Assembly (NCBI GenBank): GCA_964572225.1
Contig: CAZNFR010000033.1
Span: 1 to 35,905, forward strand
DNA: 35,905 nt
Origin: CAZNFR01 sp964572225
GTDB lineage: Bacteria > Bacteroidota > Bacteroidia > Bacteroidales > GCA-2748055
Direction: 5' to 3'
Part shown: positions 15,756 through 24,053 of the stretch, in pieces
How positions within the stretch are numbered: position 1 is the first letter of the stretch
How the letters are laid out: the number at the start of each line of letters is the position of its first letter
Notes under the pieces: model-generated
Databases searched by the model: none
What the model was told of the DNA's origin: nothing
Seen by the model: only the letters and a program-made list of their open reading frames with translations
Position numbers and translations under genes: made by a program

Positions 15756-17213
15756 CTATAATTCTTTACGAAGTCTGGCAACCGGAATATTTAACTGTTC
15801 CCTGTATTTAGCCACCGTCCGCCGGGCAATCTGGTACCCTTTCTCCTGGAGTATGTCTGCCAGCTTCTCATCGGTGAGGGGCTTTTTCTTTTCTTCATTC
15901 TCAATGCATTCCTGAAGAATTTTCTTGATCTCCCGGGTCGAAACCTCCTCTCCCGAATCCGTCTGCATGCCCTCGGAAAAGAAATACTTCAGCGGAAAAA
16001 TGCCGAAATGGGTCTGTATGTACTTGGAGTTGGCCACCCTCGATACCGTGGAAATGTCCAGTCCGGTGATATCCGCAATGTCCTTAAGGATCATAGGCTT
16101 CAACAGCTTTTCATCCCCTTCCTGAAAATACTTTTCCTGATAGGTAAGGATGGCGTTCATGGTGAGCAACAAGGTATTTTGTCTCTGCCGGATAGCGTCA
16201 ATAAACCATTTGGCCGAATCCAGCTTCTGTTTCACAAAACTCAAGGCTTCCTTGTCCTCCTTATTCCTAGAATTCTTGTTGGCTGCATAGGCCTTGATCA
16301 TCTCACTGTAAGTACGGCTAACCCTCAGCTCCGGTACGTTCCGTGAATTCAGGCTTAGCTGAAGATCCCCTTCATCGCTCTCAAGGATGAAATCAGGAAT
16401 GATATGCTCGCTGGTTTTATTCATGGGATCGTTGTAACCTCCCCCGGGCTTGGGATTCAGTCTCACAATCTCATCGATGGCAGCTTTCATATCATCATCG
16501 GTGAGGTCCAGCCGCTTGATCACCTTGTCGTAATGCCGCCTGGAGAACTCATCGAAATGGAACTTCAAAATGCGATAGGCATTCGAAAGTGCAGGCTGGG
16601 TAAGATCCTTCCTTTCCAATTGGAGCATCAGGCATTCCCGCAAATCACGCGCGCCAACCCCGGCCGGATCCAGACTGTGAATGATGTTGAGGACCTCACG
16701 CAACTCGTTTTCATCGGTGGTCACCCCCATGGAAAATGCCAGGTCATCCACCACCGCCTCCAGCTTGCGCCTCAGGTACCCGTCGTCGTCAATATTCCCG
16801 ATCAGATAGCCCGCCAGCATATCCTCCCTCTCCGAAAGTTTCTGAAGCCCCAGCTGTGATTCCAGAAACTCATGAAAAGAGGAGCCCACCGAGAAAGGGA
16901 TCTCCTCGTACTTTTCATCCTTGGAATAATTGCTTGAATTCAGCTTGTAATTGGGAATCTCATCATCCTCAATGTAATCCTCCAGACTAAACTCATCCGA
17001 ATCCTGCGAATTTTCCTCCCCTTCCGAATCCTCGTAGTTATCCTGGAAAGAATCGTCCTCCTCTTCCCCTTCCTCCAGGACCGGATTTTCTTCCAGCTCC
17101 TTCTTGATCCTCTGCTCCAGCTGAATGGTAGGGATCTCCAACAGCTTGATCATCTGGATCTGCTGAGGAGACAGTTTCTGAAGTAATTTTTGCTGAAGCT
17201 TCTGCTTTAACAT
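15756..17213 (-). CDS. rpoN: RNA polymerase sigma-54 factor
   Basis: A 485-residue alternative sigma factor that directs transcription from -24/-12 promoters with activator ATPases. The N-terminal glutamine/leucine-rich activator-binding region (KLQQKLLQKLSPQQIQMIKL) is followed by the strongly acidic region II (about 45-90), the core-binding domain, the helix-turn-helix (DISTVSRVANSKYIQTHFG) and the RpoN box ARRTVAKYRE at about 463-472. Length and domain order are normal. Start is the ATG at 17213. The PAP2-like gene follows after 3 bp. No -24/-12 promoter was recognised in the window, and no enhancer-binding protein is encoded here. Confidence 0.97.
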   Translation of the reverse strand: MLKQKLQQKLLQKLSPQQIQMIKLLEIPTIQLEQRIKKELEENPVLEEGEEEDDSFQDNYEDSEGEENSQDSDEFSLEDYIEDDEIPNYKLNSSNYSKDEKYEEIPFSVGSSFHEFLESQLGLQKLSEREDMLAGYLIGNIDDDGYLRRKLEAVVDDLAFSMGVTTDENELREVLNIIHSLDPAGVGARDLRECLMLQLERKDLTQPALSNAYRILKFHFDEFSRRHYDKVIKRLDLTDDDMKAAIDEIVRLNPKPGGGYNDPMNKTSEHIIPDFILESDEGDLQLSLNSRNVPELRVSRTYSEMIKAYAANKNSRNKEDKEALSFVKQKLDSAKWFIDAIRQRQNTLLLTMNAILTYQEKYFQEGDEKLLKPMILKDIADITGLDISTVSRVANSKYIQTHFGIFPLKYFFSEGMQTDSGEEVSTREIKKILQECIENEEKKKPLTDEKLADILQEKGYQIARRTVAKYREQLNIPVARLRKEL

Positions 17214-17394
17214 AAAAATATTCTTTTTAGGATAAACCCTTCTTTCCCCTGGCTGATCGCTCCCGGAAAGAGAATTTCCTCACTTCCCTAAATTACTAAT
17301 TATTTTTTTGCTTCTTTTTGTTTTAACTTCCAAATCCCTCCAATTGTTTCAGAAGAGATGTAATAACAAGCGGTCTGACCCATATCAGTATCCC

Positions 17395-17847
17395 TCATAC
17401 GGTCACCGGTTCCCCTACCCCGGCATCCTTATCCCTTTCCCAGAACAGTTTTTTCCCAAACCCCAACCGGTTATCGGTCATCTTCAGAGACTCAACCCTG
17501 AGAATCCACAGGGGTGTTTTCACCAGTATCGCGTAGGGAAACCTTTTCAGGTAGATTTTCCGGTACTTCTTTTTACCGGTCCCCAATGGCTCAAACACTC
17601 TTCCAATAAACTGTACCCCCCGGATCTTTCCCACCGTCTCCGTTTCAAGATGCACCGTCCCCGCAACCCGGCTGTCCTTTTCAATCTCCTGTATATGCCG
17701 GGTATTTTTGTCTGAAGTGAAAACAAAACAGCCCTCCTCCTCAACCCATGCATAGAAACAACTGCACACCCAGGGGCCCTCCCCGCTGCAAGTCGCAAGC
17801 GTAAGAACATGATGATCCCGTATAAATTCATGAATCCGGGTTTCCAT
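17395..17847 (-). CDS. YhbP-like (UPF0306) split-barrel flavin-fold protein
   Basis: A 150-residue protein of the pyridoxamine-phosphate-oxidase-like split-barrel fold. It resembles E. coli YhbP along its length: METRIHEFIRDHHVLTLAT, then DKNTRHIQ, then RGVQFIGRV and the C-terminal KMTDNRLGFGKKLFW block. Family members are thought to bind FMN or a related flavin, but activity is unknown. It starts 8 bp after the riboflavin synthase stop, an operon pairing that fits flavin use. There is a run of cysteines (LATCSGEGPWVCSC) in the first third. Confidence 0.85.
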   Translation of the reverse strand: METRIHEFIRDHHVLTLATCSGEGPWVCSCFYAWVEEEGCFVFTSDKNTRHIQEIEKDSRVAGTVHLETETVGKIRGVQFIGRVFEPLGTGKKKYRKIYLKRFPYAILVKTPLWILRVESLKMTDNRLGFGKKLFWERDKDAGVGEPVTV

Positions 17848-17855
17848 AGCTTATC

Positions 17856-18461
17856 CTACTCCCTGCCCGATAATTGCTGTTTCACGATCTTCGCAATATA
17901 CTTCCCGATAATGTCAAACTCCAGGTTAACCACCGTGCCGGGTATAATCTGATGAAAATTAGTATACTCATAGGTGTAGGGGATAATGGCCACCTCGAAA
18001 GAACGATCCCGTGAATTTACCACCGTAAGACTCACCCCGTTCACCGACACCGATCCCTTTTCTACCGTGACATAATCATCCTGCGCCGGCTCATACTCAA
18101 AACGGAAATACCAACTCCCGTCGGCTTCCCTCACCTCGGTGCAAACCGCAGTCTGGTCCACATGCCCCTGAACAATGTGTCCGTCGAGCCTCCCGTTCAA
18201 AGAAGTGCTTCTCTCAAGATTCACCCTGTCGCCAGGCTTCAGCATCCCAAGGTTCGACTTTTCCAGGGTTTCCCTGATGGCCGTTACCGTGTAAGTTTTC
18301 CCCTCTTTTTTAACTACCGTAAGACAAACCCCGTTGTGCGAAATGCTCTGATCTACCTTCAATTCATCGGTAAAGGAACATTCCATGCTTATATGAACAT
18401 TCTCCTTCTCCTTTTCAATGCCCGTGACCAGAGCCGCTTCTTCGACAATTCCTGAAAACAT
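17856..18461 (-). CDS. ribE: Riboflavin synthase alpha subunit
   Basis: A 201-residue enzyme that dismutates two molecules of 6,7-dimethyl-8-ribityllumazine to riboflavin and a pyrimidinedione. The N-terminal MFSGIVEE signature is present, followed by two tandem lumazine-binding barrels marked by SHNGVCLTVV (about 41-50) and SVNGVSLTVV (about 138-147), and GHIVQGHVDQT. Length is normal. It is the first gene of a two-gene minus-strand operon with the YhbP-like gene and is divergent from the histidine kinase gene. No FMN riboswitch is evident in the 155-bp upstream gap. Confidence 0.96.
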   Translation of the reverse strand: MFSGIVEEAALVTGIEKEKENVHISMECSFTDELKVDQSISHNGVCLTVVKKEGKTYTVTAIRETLEKSNLGMLKPGDRVNLERSTSLNGRLDGHIVQGHVDQTAVCTEVREADGSWYFRFEYEPAQDDYVTVEKGSVSVNGVSLTVVNSRDRSFEVAIIPYTYEYTNFHQIIPGTVVNLEFDIIGKYIAKIVKQQLSGRE

Positions 18462-18563
18462 GCTTTCAAAATTTTGGTTGCTGCGAATTTAGAAAAAAAA
18501 GATAAGCCTGAAAATTCAAAAAGGGTCTTCCGGAAGCCTCCCGACAAGGAAATGATAACTCAG

Positions 18564-18598
18564 TCTTAACATCTTAACCTAAAAAAATGCTACATTTG
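18564..18598 (+). promoter_or_regulatory. Promoter of the histidine kinase gene with a TCTTAAC direct repeat
   Basis: TACATTTG at 18591-18598 is an exact TAnnTTTG match 18 bp before the ATG at 18617. The region where a -33 element would lie is occupied by two direct copies of TCTTAAC at 18564-18570 and 18572-18578, one base apart. Direct repeats at this place are typical of response-regulator sites, so autoregulation is possible. There is no good -33 TTG. Confidence 0.5.
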
Positions 18599-18616
18599 TG
18601 ACCAAAGAAAATTTCC

Positions 18617-19657
18617 ATGAAATCGAGTTCTCCAAGGGAACTGGCAGTGTTTATAGCACTTCTGATAGCCTCCCTCTTCGGGGGTACCATATTGATCCTG
18701 AATTATTTTCAGATTGAAAAGCTCTGGATACCCGTTATGGCAGCCCTTATCTTTTTCTTTGCCGTCACCTATTTTATCGTCTATTCCACCCTGAATAATT
18801 TCATCTTCGAAAAAATCCAGCCCATCTATAAAACCATTCACGATTTTACCCTCACCCAAAAAGAGATCCGAAGAAAAATGGAACAGGGCGATCTTATCTC
18901 CCAGATCAATAAGGACGTGGAAGACTGGGCCGATAAAAAAACACGGGAGATCAAAAAGCTAAAGCAACTGGAAAAATACCGGAAGGATTTTGTGGGTAAC
19001 GTTTCACACGAACTGAAAACACCCATCTTTAATATTCAGGGGTATATCCTTACCCTGCTTGACGGCGGACTCGAAGATAACTCCATCAACCGGCTTTACC
19101 TGGAGCGGACCGAGAAAAGCATCAACCGCATGATCTCCATTGTGGAAGACCTCGAATCCATCTCCCGCCTGGAATCGGGAGAAATGAAACCCGAATACAG
19201 CGAGTTCGATATCATCAAACTGGTGGAAGAGGTCTACGAAGGAATGGAACTCAAAGCAAGGAACAAATCCATCAAACTCGGATTTGTTACCAACTACAAT
19301 AAACCCATCAAAGTGGTGGCCGACCGCAAACGCATCCTGGAAGTAATGAACAATCTGGTGGTCAACTCCATCAACTACGGCCGCAAAGGAGGCAAAACCA
19401 CCGTTTCCTTTATGGATATGGGGCAAAATATCCTGGTGGATGTGACCGACAACGGCATCGGGATCTCCGAAAAAGATATCCCCCGCATCTTCGAACGATT
19501 CTACCGCACCGATAAATCCCGCTCCCGCGACCAGGGAGGTACCGGACTCGGACTCGCCATCGTTAAGCACATCATCGAAGCCCACAATCAAACCATCAAT
19601 GTGAGATCCAAAGTGGAGCAAGGGAGTAGTTTTGTGTTTACGTTGAAGAAAGCGTAG
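18617..19657 (+). CDS. PhoR-type sensor histidine kinase (orphan)
   Basis: A 346-residue inner-membrane sensor kinase. Two N-terminal transmembrane segments (about 10-30 and 38-58) with almost no periplasmic loop are followed by a charged helical linker (FEKIQPIYKTIHDFTLTQKE). The H-box is VSHELKTPIFNIQG with phospho-acceptor H131, then the N-box NNLVVNSINYG, G1 DNGIGIS and G2 GTGLGLAI. The tiny external loop suggests sensing in the membrane or through a partner. No response regulator gene adjoins it. Its compact layout resembles the PorY-type kinases of T9SS-bearing Bacteroidota, but that is a recollection, not proof. The stop codon at 19655-19657 is directly followed by a G-rich octanucleotide array. 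Confidence 0.9.
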   Translation: MKSSSPRELAVFIALLIASLFGGTILILNYFQIEKLWIPVMAALIFFFAVTYFIVYSTLNNFIFEKIQPIYKTIHDFTLTQKEIRRKMEQGDLISQINKDVEDWADKKTREIKKLKQLEKYRKDFVGNVSHELKTPIFNIQGYILTLLDGGLEDNSINRLYLERTEKSINRMISIVEDLESISRLESGEMKPEYSEFDIIKLVEEVYEGMELKARNKSIKLGFVTNYNKPIKVVADRKRILEVMNNLVVNSINYGRKGGKTTVSFMDMGQNILVDVTDNGIGISEKDIPRIFERFYRTDKSRSRDQGGTGLGLAIVKHIIEAHNQTINVRSKVEQGSSFVFTLKKA

Positions 19658-19686
19658 GAAGAATGGGGATGTGGGGATTTGGGGAT
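19656..19686. repeat. G-rich octanucleotide array A1
   Basis: It begins with AGGAAGAATGGGGAT (19656-19670), overlapping the kinase stop codon, and carries three GGGG tracts with 4-nt loops. It belongs to the same degenerate GGGGATTT family as the arrays at 20022, 30217, 30409 and 31871. Confidence 0.85.
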
Positions 19687-19803
19687 CCTAAACCCCTAAA
19701 CTTCTAAACCCCTAAACCCCTAAACTCCTAAACTTCTAAACCCCTAAACCCCTAAACCCCTAAACTTCTAAACCCCTAAACCTCTAAACCCCTAAACCCC
19801 TAA
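19687..19803. repeat. CCCCTAAA octanucleotide array A2, 15 units
   Basis: 117 bp reading as 15 consecutive 8-bp units in perfect phase. The consensus is CCCCTAAA, with variant units CTTCTAAA, CTCCTAAA and CCTCTAAA; the first unit lacks two bases and the last lacks one. Only the first four bases vary; the TAAA half is invariant in every complete unit. On the minus strand this is TTTAGGGG, which resembles telomere-type repeats and has nine G4 tracts. Confidence 0.92.
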
Positions 19804-20020
19804 TGACAAGATATTTCGTGTTTTTAATTGAAATCGTTACGTGTTTTAAACGCTCTGTATGCTTTACATATAAAGGGTTTTAGAGTATTCAGTTAAGTTT
19901 TGACCGGACACCAGTGATAACTTATTTTAATTCAATAATATATGGAAGTTTGTTTTTTTAAAATATGTAAAAAATGAAATGATCAAATAAAGTAGGTCCT
20001 GTCCTCTATTTATTTGTTCA
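19804..20020. other. AT-rich intergenic spacer between two repeat arrays
   Basis: About 217 bp without a gene. It is markedly more AT-rich than the surroundings. It includes TGACCGGACACC at 19901-19912 in a setting that resembles an insertion-sequence terminus, but no transposase frame or matching inverted end was found. Nothing else is recognised. Confidence 0.4.
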
Positions 20021-20021
20021 T

Positions 20022-20119
20022 CCCATCATCCCCAGATCCCCAAATCCCCAAATCCCCATTCTTCCTATCCCCAAATCCCCATTCTTCATTTCCCCACATC
20101 CCCAGATCCCCACTCTTCC
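20022..20119. repeat. C-strand octanucleotide array B upstream of ileS
   Basis: About 98 bp with nine CCCC tracts (20030-20111), mostly as ATCCCCAA or ATCCCCAG units, with two longer spacers reading CATTCTTC. It is the reverse complement of array A1, including the longer AGGAAGAATGGGGAT unit, so A1 and B form an inverted pair around 19687-20020. It ends about 10 bp before the ileS -7 box. Confidence 0.88.
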
Positions 20120-20129
20120 ATTTTTTTCC

Positions 20130-20137
20130 TATCTTTG
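20130..20137 (+). promoter_or_regulatory. -7 promoter box for ileS
   Basis: TATCTTTG matches TAnnTTTG exactly, 24 bp before the ATG at 20162. The position of the -33 element falls in the end of the octanucleotide array and shows no TTG. Confidence 0.65.
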
Positions 20138-20161
20138 CAAACCATTAAAAAAAGCTGGTTG

Positions 20162-23100
20162 ATGACGAACAAATTTCCGGAATACAAAGATTTTGATCTG
20201 GCAAGGATCAACAAGGAAATGCTGGAGCTCTGGAAGGAAGAAAAAACCTTTGAACAGAGTCTGGAAGCCCGTAAAGATGCACCCCATTTTATTTTTTACG
20301 AAGGGCCTCCTTCGGCCAACGGTATACCCGGAATCCACCATGTGATGGCCAGGACCATCAAGGATATTGTGTGCCGGTACAAATCCCTGAAAGGGTTCCG
20401 TGTCGACCGGAAAGCGGGATGGGATACCCACGGTCTCCCGGTAGAGCTGACGGTAGAAAAAAACCTGGGGATCACCAAGGAAGATATCGGACAGAAGATC
20501 TCCATCGAGGAGTTCAATGCCGAATGTAGGGAAGAAGTAATGAAATACACCCGGGAATGGGAAGAGCTCACCGAAAAAATGGGGTACTGGATCAATATGG
20601 ATGATCCCTACATCACCTACGATAACCGGTATATTGAAACTTTGTGGTGGTTATTAAATCAACTCTTTGATAAGGGCTACTTGTACAAAGGATATACCAT
20701 TCAGCCATACTCCCCTGCGGCAGGTACCGGACTCAGCACCCATGAGCTCAATCAGCCGGGATGCTACCGTGATGTGAAAGATACCACCGTGGTGGCTCAG
20801 TTCAGGGTGATCCGGGATGAGCAATCGGAGAAGCTTTTTGAAAAAACGGAGACTCCCGTTTATGTGCTGGCCTGGACCACCACGCCCTGGACCCTTCCCT
20901 CCAATACCGGACTCACAGTCGGGAAGAGCATTAACTATGTGAGTGTACGAACTTTCAATCCCTACAATTCGGACCCCATAACCGTGATCCTGGCGAAAGA
21001 CCTGGTGCCGGTGTATTTCAGCGAAAAAGATGGAGATCTGGACATTGAAGGGTTTGAACCGGGCGATAAGAATATACCCTGGAAGATTACGGGGGAATAT
21101 ACGGGTGCCGAACTTGAAGGGATCCGTTATGAACAGCTTCTGCCCTGGGTAAAACCGGAGGGAGATGCCTTCCGGATCATTACGGGCGATTTTGTGACTA
21201 CCGAAGACGGAACCGGGATTGTACATACTGCACCCACTTTTGGAGCCGACGACTACCGGGTGTCACGTCAACACGGCATTTCGGCCATTCTGGTTCAGGA
21301 TAAAAAGGGGCAACAGCAGCCTCTGGTCGACAAACGGGGCCGCTTTTACCCAATTGAAGAGCTGGATCCGGCTTTCGTTGAACAGCAGGTGAACACCGGG
21401 GTCTACTCCGAATTTGCCGGGCGGTTCGTGAAGAATGAATACGATGAAAGCATTCCCGAAGGGGAGAAAACCACCGATGTGGATATCGCCGTAAACCTTA
21501 AGCATCATGGAAAAGCGTTCAGGATAGAGAAATATGTGCATAACTATCCGCATTGCTGGCGGACCGACAAACCGGTGCTTTATTATCCCCTCGATTCCTG
21601 GTTTGTGAAGACCACGGCTGTGAGGGAAAAAATGATGAGTCTCAACGAAACCATCAACTGGAAGCCGGAATCGACCGGGACCGGCCGTTTCGGCAAATGG
21701 CTGGAAAATCTGGTCGACTGGAACCTGTCCCGTTCGCGCTTCTGGGGAACACCCCTGCCCATCTGGGTATCGGCCGATAAGACGGCGCAGAAATGCATTG
21801 GTAGTGTGGCCGAGCTAAAATCCGAAATTGAGAAATCGGTGGCAGCCGGATTTATGGAGAGCAATCCCCTGGAAAAATTCAGGGAAGGAGATTTCTCTTC
21901 GGAGAATTATTCGGTGTTCGACCTGCACAGGCCGGTGGTTGACGGAATAGTGCTGGTAAGCGAAAAGGGTCAGAAGCTCTTCCGCGAGCCCGACCTTATT
22001 GATGTGTGGTTCGACTCGGGTGCCATGCCCTATGCCCAATGGCATTATCCTTTCGAGAGAAAAGAGGAATTCGACAAGCTTTACCCGGCCGATTTTATTG
22101 CCGAAGGGGTGGACCAGACCCGGGGTTGGTTCTTTACCCTCCATGCCATCGCGGTGATGCTGTTCGATTCCGTGGCTTTTAAAAATATTATCTCGAACGG
22201 ACTGGTGCTCGACAAGAACGGGAACAAAATGTCGAAGCGACTGGGCAATGCGGTGAACCCCTTCGAAACCATCGACAGGCACGGATCCGATCCGCTAAGG
22301 TGGTACATGATCACCAACGCTCAGCCCTGGGATAACATCAAGTTTGATCCCAGCGGACTCGATGAGGTGAAGCGAAAATTCTTCGGAACCCTATATAATA
22401 CGTATTCCTTTTTTGCACTCTATGCCAATGTTGACGGGTTTACCGGAAAGGAAAAGCCGGTTCCTTTCGAAAAAAGACCGGAGATTGACCGCTGGATACT
22501 CTCCCTCCTTAATTCGCTGGTGAAGAAAGTGGAGACGCATCTGGAGGACTATGATCTTACCCGTGCTGCCCGTCTGATTCAGGATTTTGTGATCGAAAAC
22601 CTGAGCAACTGGTATGTGCGCCTCAACCGCAAGCGGTTCTGGGGAGGCAGTTATTCGGAAGACAAGATCTCGGCCTACCAGACCCTCTATGCCTGTCTGG
22701 AAAAAGTGGCGGTGATGGCTTCGCCGGTGTCCCCCTTCTATATGGACAAGCTTTACCGCGACCTGCATGCTTTCTCCGGGGATACTGCTGTTTCTGCCCA
22801 TATCGCAGATTTTCCTGAATATGAGGAAAAGTATATTGATGCAGAACTGGAGGAAAGGATGGAGATCGCCCAAAGGGTATCGTCCATGGTTCTCGGATTG
22901 AGACGTAAAGTCAACATCAAGGTGAGACAGCCCCTGAACAAAATGATGATCCCGGTGTCTGATGCTCATTTCAGGGGACAGTTTGAGGCCGTGAAGCCCC
23001 TGATTTTGTCGGAGGTAAATGTGAAGGAGGTTGAATACATCTCTGAAACGGACGGGATCCTGGTGAAAAAGATCAAACCGAATTTTAAAAGTCTGGGGCC

Positions 23101-23593
23101 CCGGTATGGAAAACTGATGAAAGGGATCTCAGGGGAATTTGCCAAAATGGGTCAGGAGACCATTCAGCAGTTTGAAAAAGAAGGAAATCTGAAACTGAAT
23201 ATTGGAGGCGAAGAGGTAATAATTGAACCGGGGGATGCCGAGATCATTTCGGAGGATATTCCGGGATGGCTGGTGGCCAATGAAGGGAGGCTGACCGTGG
23301 CGCTGGATGTGACGATCACGCCGGAGTTGAGGAATGAGGGGATTGCCCGGGAGTTTGTGAACCGGATACAGAATCTCAGGAAAGAAAGCGGATTTGATGT
23401 AACGGACAAGATCAACATTCAGATCCAGAAACATGAAGCGATAAACGAAGCTGTGGAGAGTCATAAGGAATATATTGGCTCTCAGACTCTTGCAGAGAAG
23501 ATCGAGCTGATCGATAATCTGAATAACGAAAGCAGGGAGGTGGAGATTGATGAGGAGATCAGTACGAGAATGAAAATTTCGAGGATTTCTTAA
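20162..23593 (+). CDS. ileS: Isoleucine--tRNA ligase (type 2)
   Basis: A 1143-residue class I synthetase charging tRNA(Ile). The HIGH-equivalent appears as ANGIPGIHHVMART (GIHH at 57-60), and KMSKR is at 689-693 in NGNKMSKRLGN. Between them lie the editing (CP1) domain with TTTPWTLPSNTGL and the WDTHGLP element. The long C-terminal anticodon domain plus an extra alpha/beta tail, without zinc-ribbon cysteines, fit the eukaryote-like type-2 IleRS, which in known cases is poorly inhibited by mupirocin. The ATG at 20162 is preferred to the TTG at 20135, which lies inside the -7 box. It begins the ileS - DksA-like - lspA block. Confidence 0.97.
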   Translation: MTNKFPEYKDFDLARINKEMLELWKEEKTFEQSLEARKDAPHFIFYEGPPSANGIPGIHHVMARTIKDIVCRYKSLKGFRVDRKAGWDTHGLPVELTVEKNLGITKEDIGQKISIEEFNAECREEVMKYTREWEELTEKMGYWINMDDPYITYDNRYIETLWWLLNQLFDKGYLYKGYTIQPYSPAAGTGLSTHELNQPGCYRDVKDTTVVAQFRVIRDEQSEKLFEKTETPVYVLAWTTTPWTLPSNTGLTVGKSINYVSVRTFNPYNSDPITVILAKDLVPVYFSEKDGDLDIEGFEPGDKNIPWKITGEYTGAELEGIRYEQLLPWVKPEGDAFRIITGDFVTTEDGTGIVHTAPTFGADDYRVSRQHGISAILVQDKKGQQQPLVDKRGRFYPIEELDPAFVEQQVNTGVYSEFAGRFVKNEYDESIPEGEKTTDVDIAVNLKHHGKAFRIEKYVHNYPHCWRTDKPVLYYPLDSWFVKTTAVREKMMSLNETINWKPESTGTGRFGKWLENLVDWNLSRSRFWGTPLPIWVSADKTAQKCIGSVAELKSEIEKSVAAGFMESNPLEKFREGDFSSENYSVFDLHRPVVDGIVLVSEKGQKLFREPDLIDVWFDSGAMPYAQWHYPFERKEEFDKLYPADFIAEGVDQTRGWFFTLHAIAVMLFDSVAFKNIISNGLVLDKNGNKMSKRLGNAVNPFETIDRHGSDPLRWYMITNAQPWDNIKFDPSGLDEVKRKFFGTLYNTYSFFALYANVDGFTGKEKPVPFEKRPEIDRWILSLLNSLVKKVETHLEDYDLTRAARLIQDFVIENLSNWYVRLNRKRFWGGSYSEDKISAYQTLYACLEKVAVMASPVSPFYMDKLYRDLHAFSGDTAVSAHIADFPEYEEKYIDAELEERMEIAQRVSSMVLGLRRKVNIKVRQPLNKMMIPVSDAHFRGQFEAVKPLILSEVNVKEVEYISETDGILVKKIKPNFKSLGPRYGKLMKGISGEFAKMGQETIQQFEKEGNLKLNIGGEEVIIEPGDAEIISEDIPGWLVANEGRLTVALDVTITPELRNEGIAREFVNRIQNLRKESGFDVTDKINIQIQKHEAINEAVESHKEYIGSQTLAEKIELIDNLNNESREVEIDEEISTRMKISRIS

Positions 23594-23606
23594 AACACCT
23601 GCTGGT

Positions 23607-23627
23607 TAGCAAAATTTTGCTATTTTT
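23607..23627 (+). terminator. Probable intrinsic terminator after ileS
   Basis: TAGCAAAATTTTGCTA (23607-23622) is a perfect palindrome 13 bp after the ileS stop and is followed by TTTTT. The stem is short and AT-rich, so termination may be partial; a TATTTTTA at 23621-23628 overlapping its end could be a weak -7 box for the next gene. Confidence 0.5.
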
Positions 23628-23652
23628 AGAAAATTAATAAAACCATACGATT

Positions 23653-24039
23653 ATGGCTGAAAAAGAAAAGACAAGGTATGCGGATCAGGAGCTGGGGGAA
23701 TTTAAACAAATCATCCTCGAGAAGCTTGAAAAAGCCAAGGACGACTATGAGTTGCTGAAAAGTTCGATAACCCAGAGCGATAACAACGATACCCAGGATA
23801 CTTCTCCCACATTTAAGGTACTTGAAGAGGGAGCTGCCACCCTTTCCAAAGAAGAAGCGGGTAAGCTTGCCCAGCGGCAATTGAAATTTATTCAGCACCT
23901 TCAGGCAGCCCTGGTACGCATCGAAAATAAAACCTACGGGATTTGCCGTGAGACCGGCAAACTGATTCCCAAAGAGAGATTACGGGCCGTTCCCCATGCG
24001 ACCCTGAGTATTGACGCCAAGGAAAAAAGCGGCAGATAA
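23653..24039 (+). CDS. TraR/DksA-family regulator without a complete zinc finger
   Basis: A 128-residue protein of the DksA/TraR family, which binds the secondary channel of RNA polymerase. An N-terminal coiled coil (about 10-45 and 65-90) is followed by TYGICRETGKLIPKERLRAVPHATLSI at about 93-119. Only one of the four zinc-binding cysteines remains (YGIC), the form I recall as common in Bacteroidota. Start is the ATG at 23653. It sits between ileS and lspA, 14 bp before lspA. Whether it responds to ppGpp like E. coli DksA cannot be seen. Confidence 0.88.
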   Translation: MAEKEKTRYADQELGEFKQIILEKLEKAKDDYELLKSSITQSDNNDTQDTSPTFKVLEEGAATLSKEEAGKLAQRQLKFIQHLQAALVRIENKTYGICRETGKLIPKERLRAVPHATLSIDAKEKSGR

Positions 24040-24053
24040 TTCCAGAAAAACTT

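Noticed and set aside
19687..19803. Chromosome-end telomere (TTTAGGGG-like repeats)
   Set aside because: The repeats lie between intact genes, occur in several internal places and are mixed with other units; nothing indicates a linear end.
20135..20161. TTG start for ileS
   Set aside because: It overlaps the -7 promoter box; the ATG at 20162 starts the conserved N-terminus.
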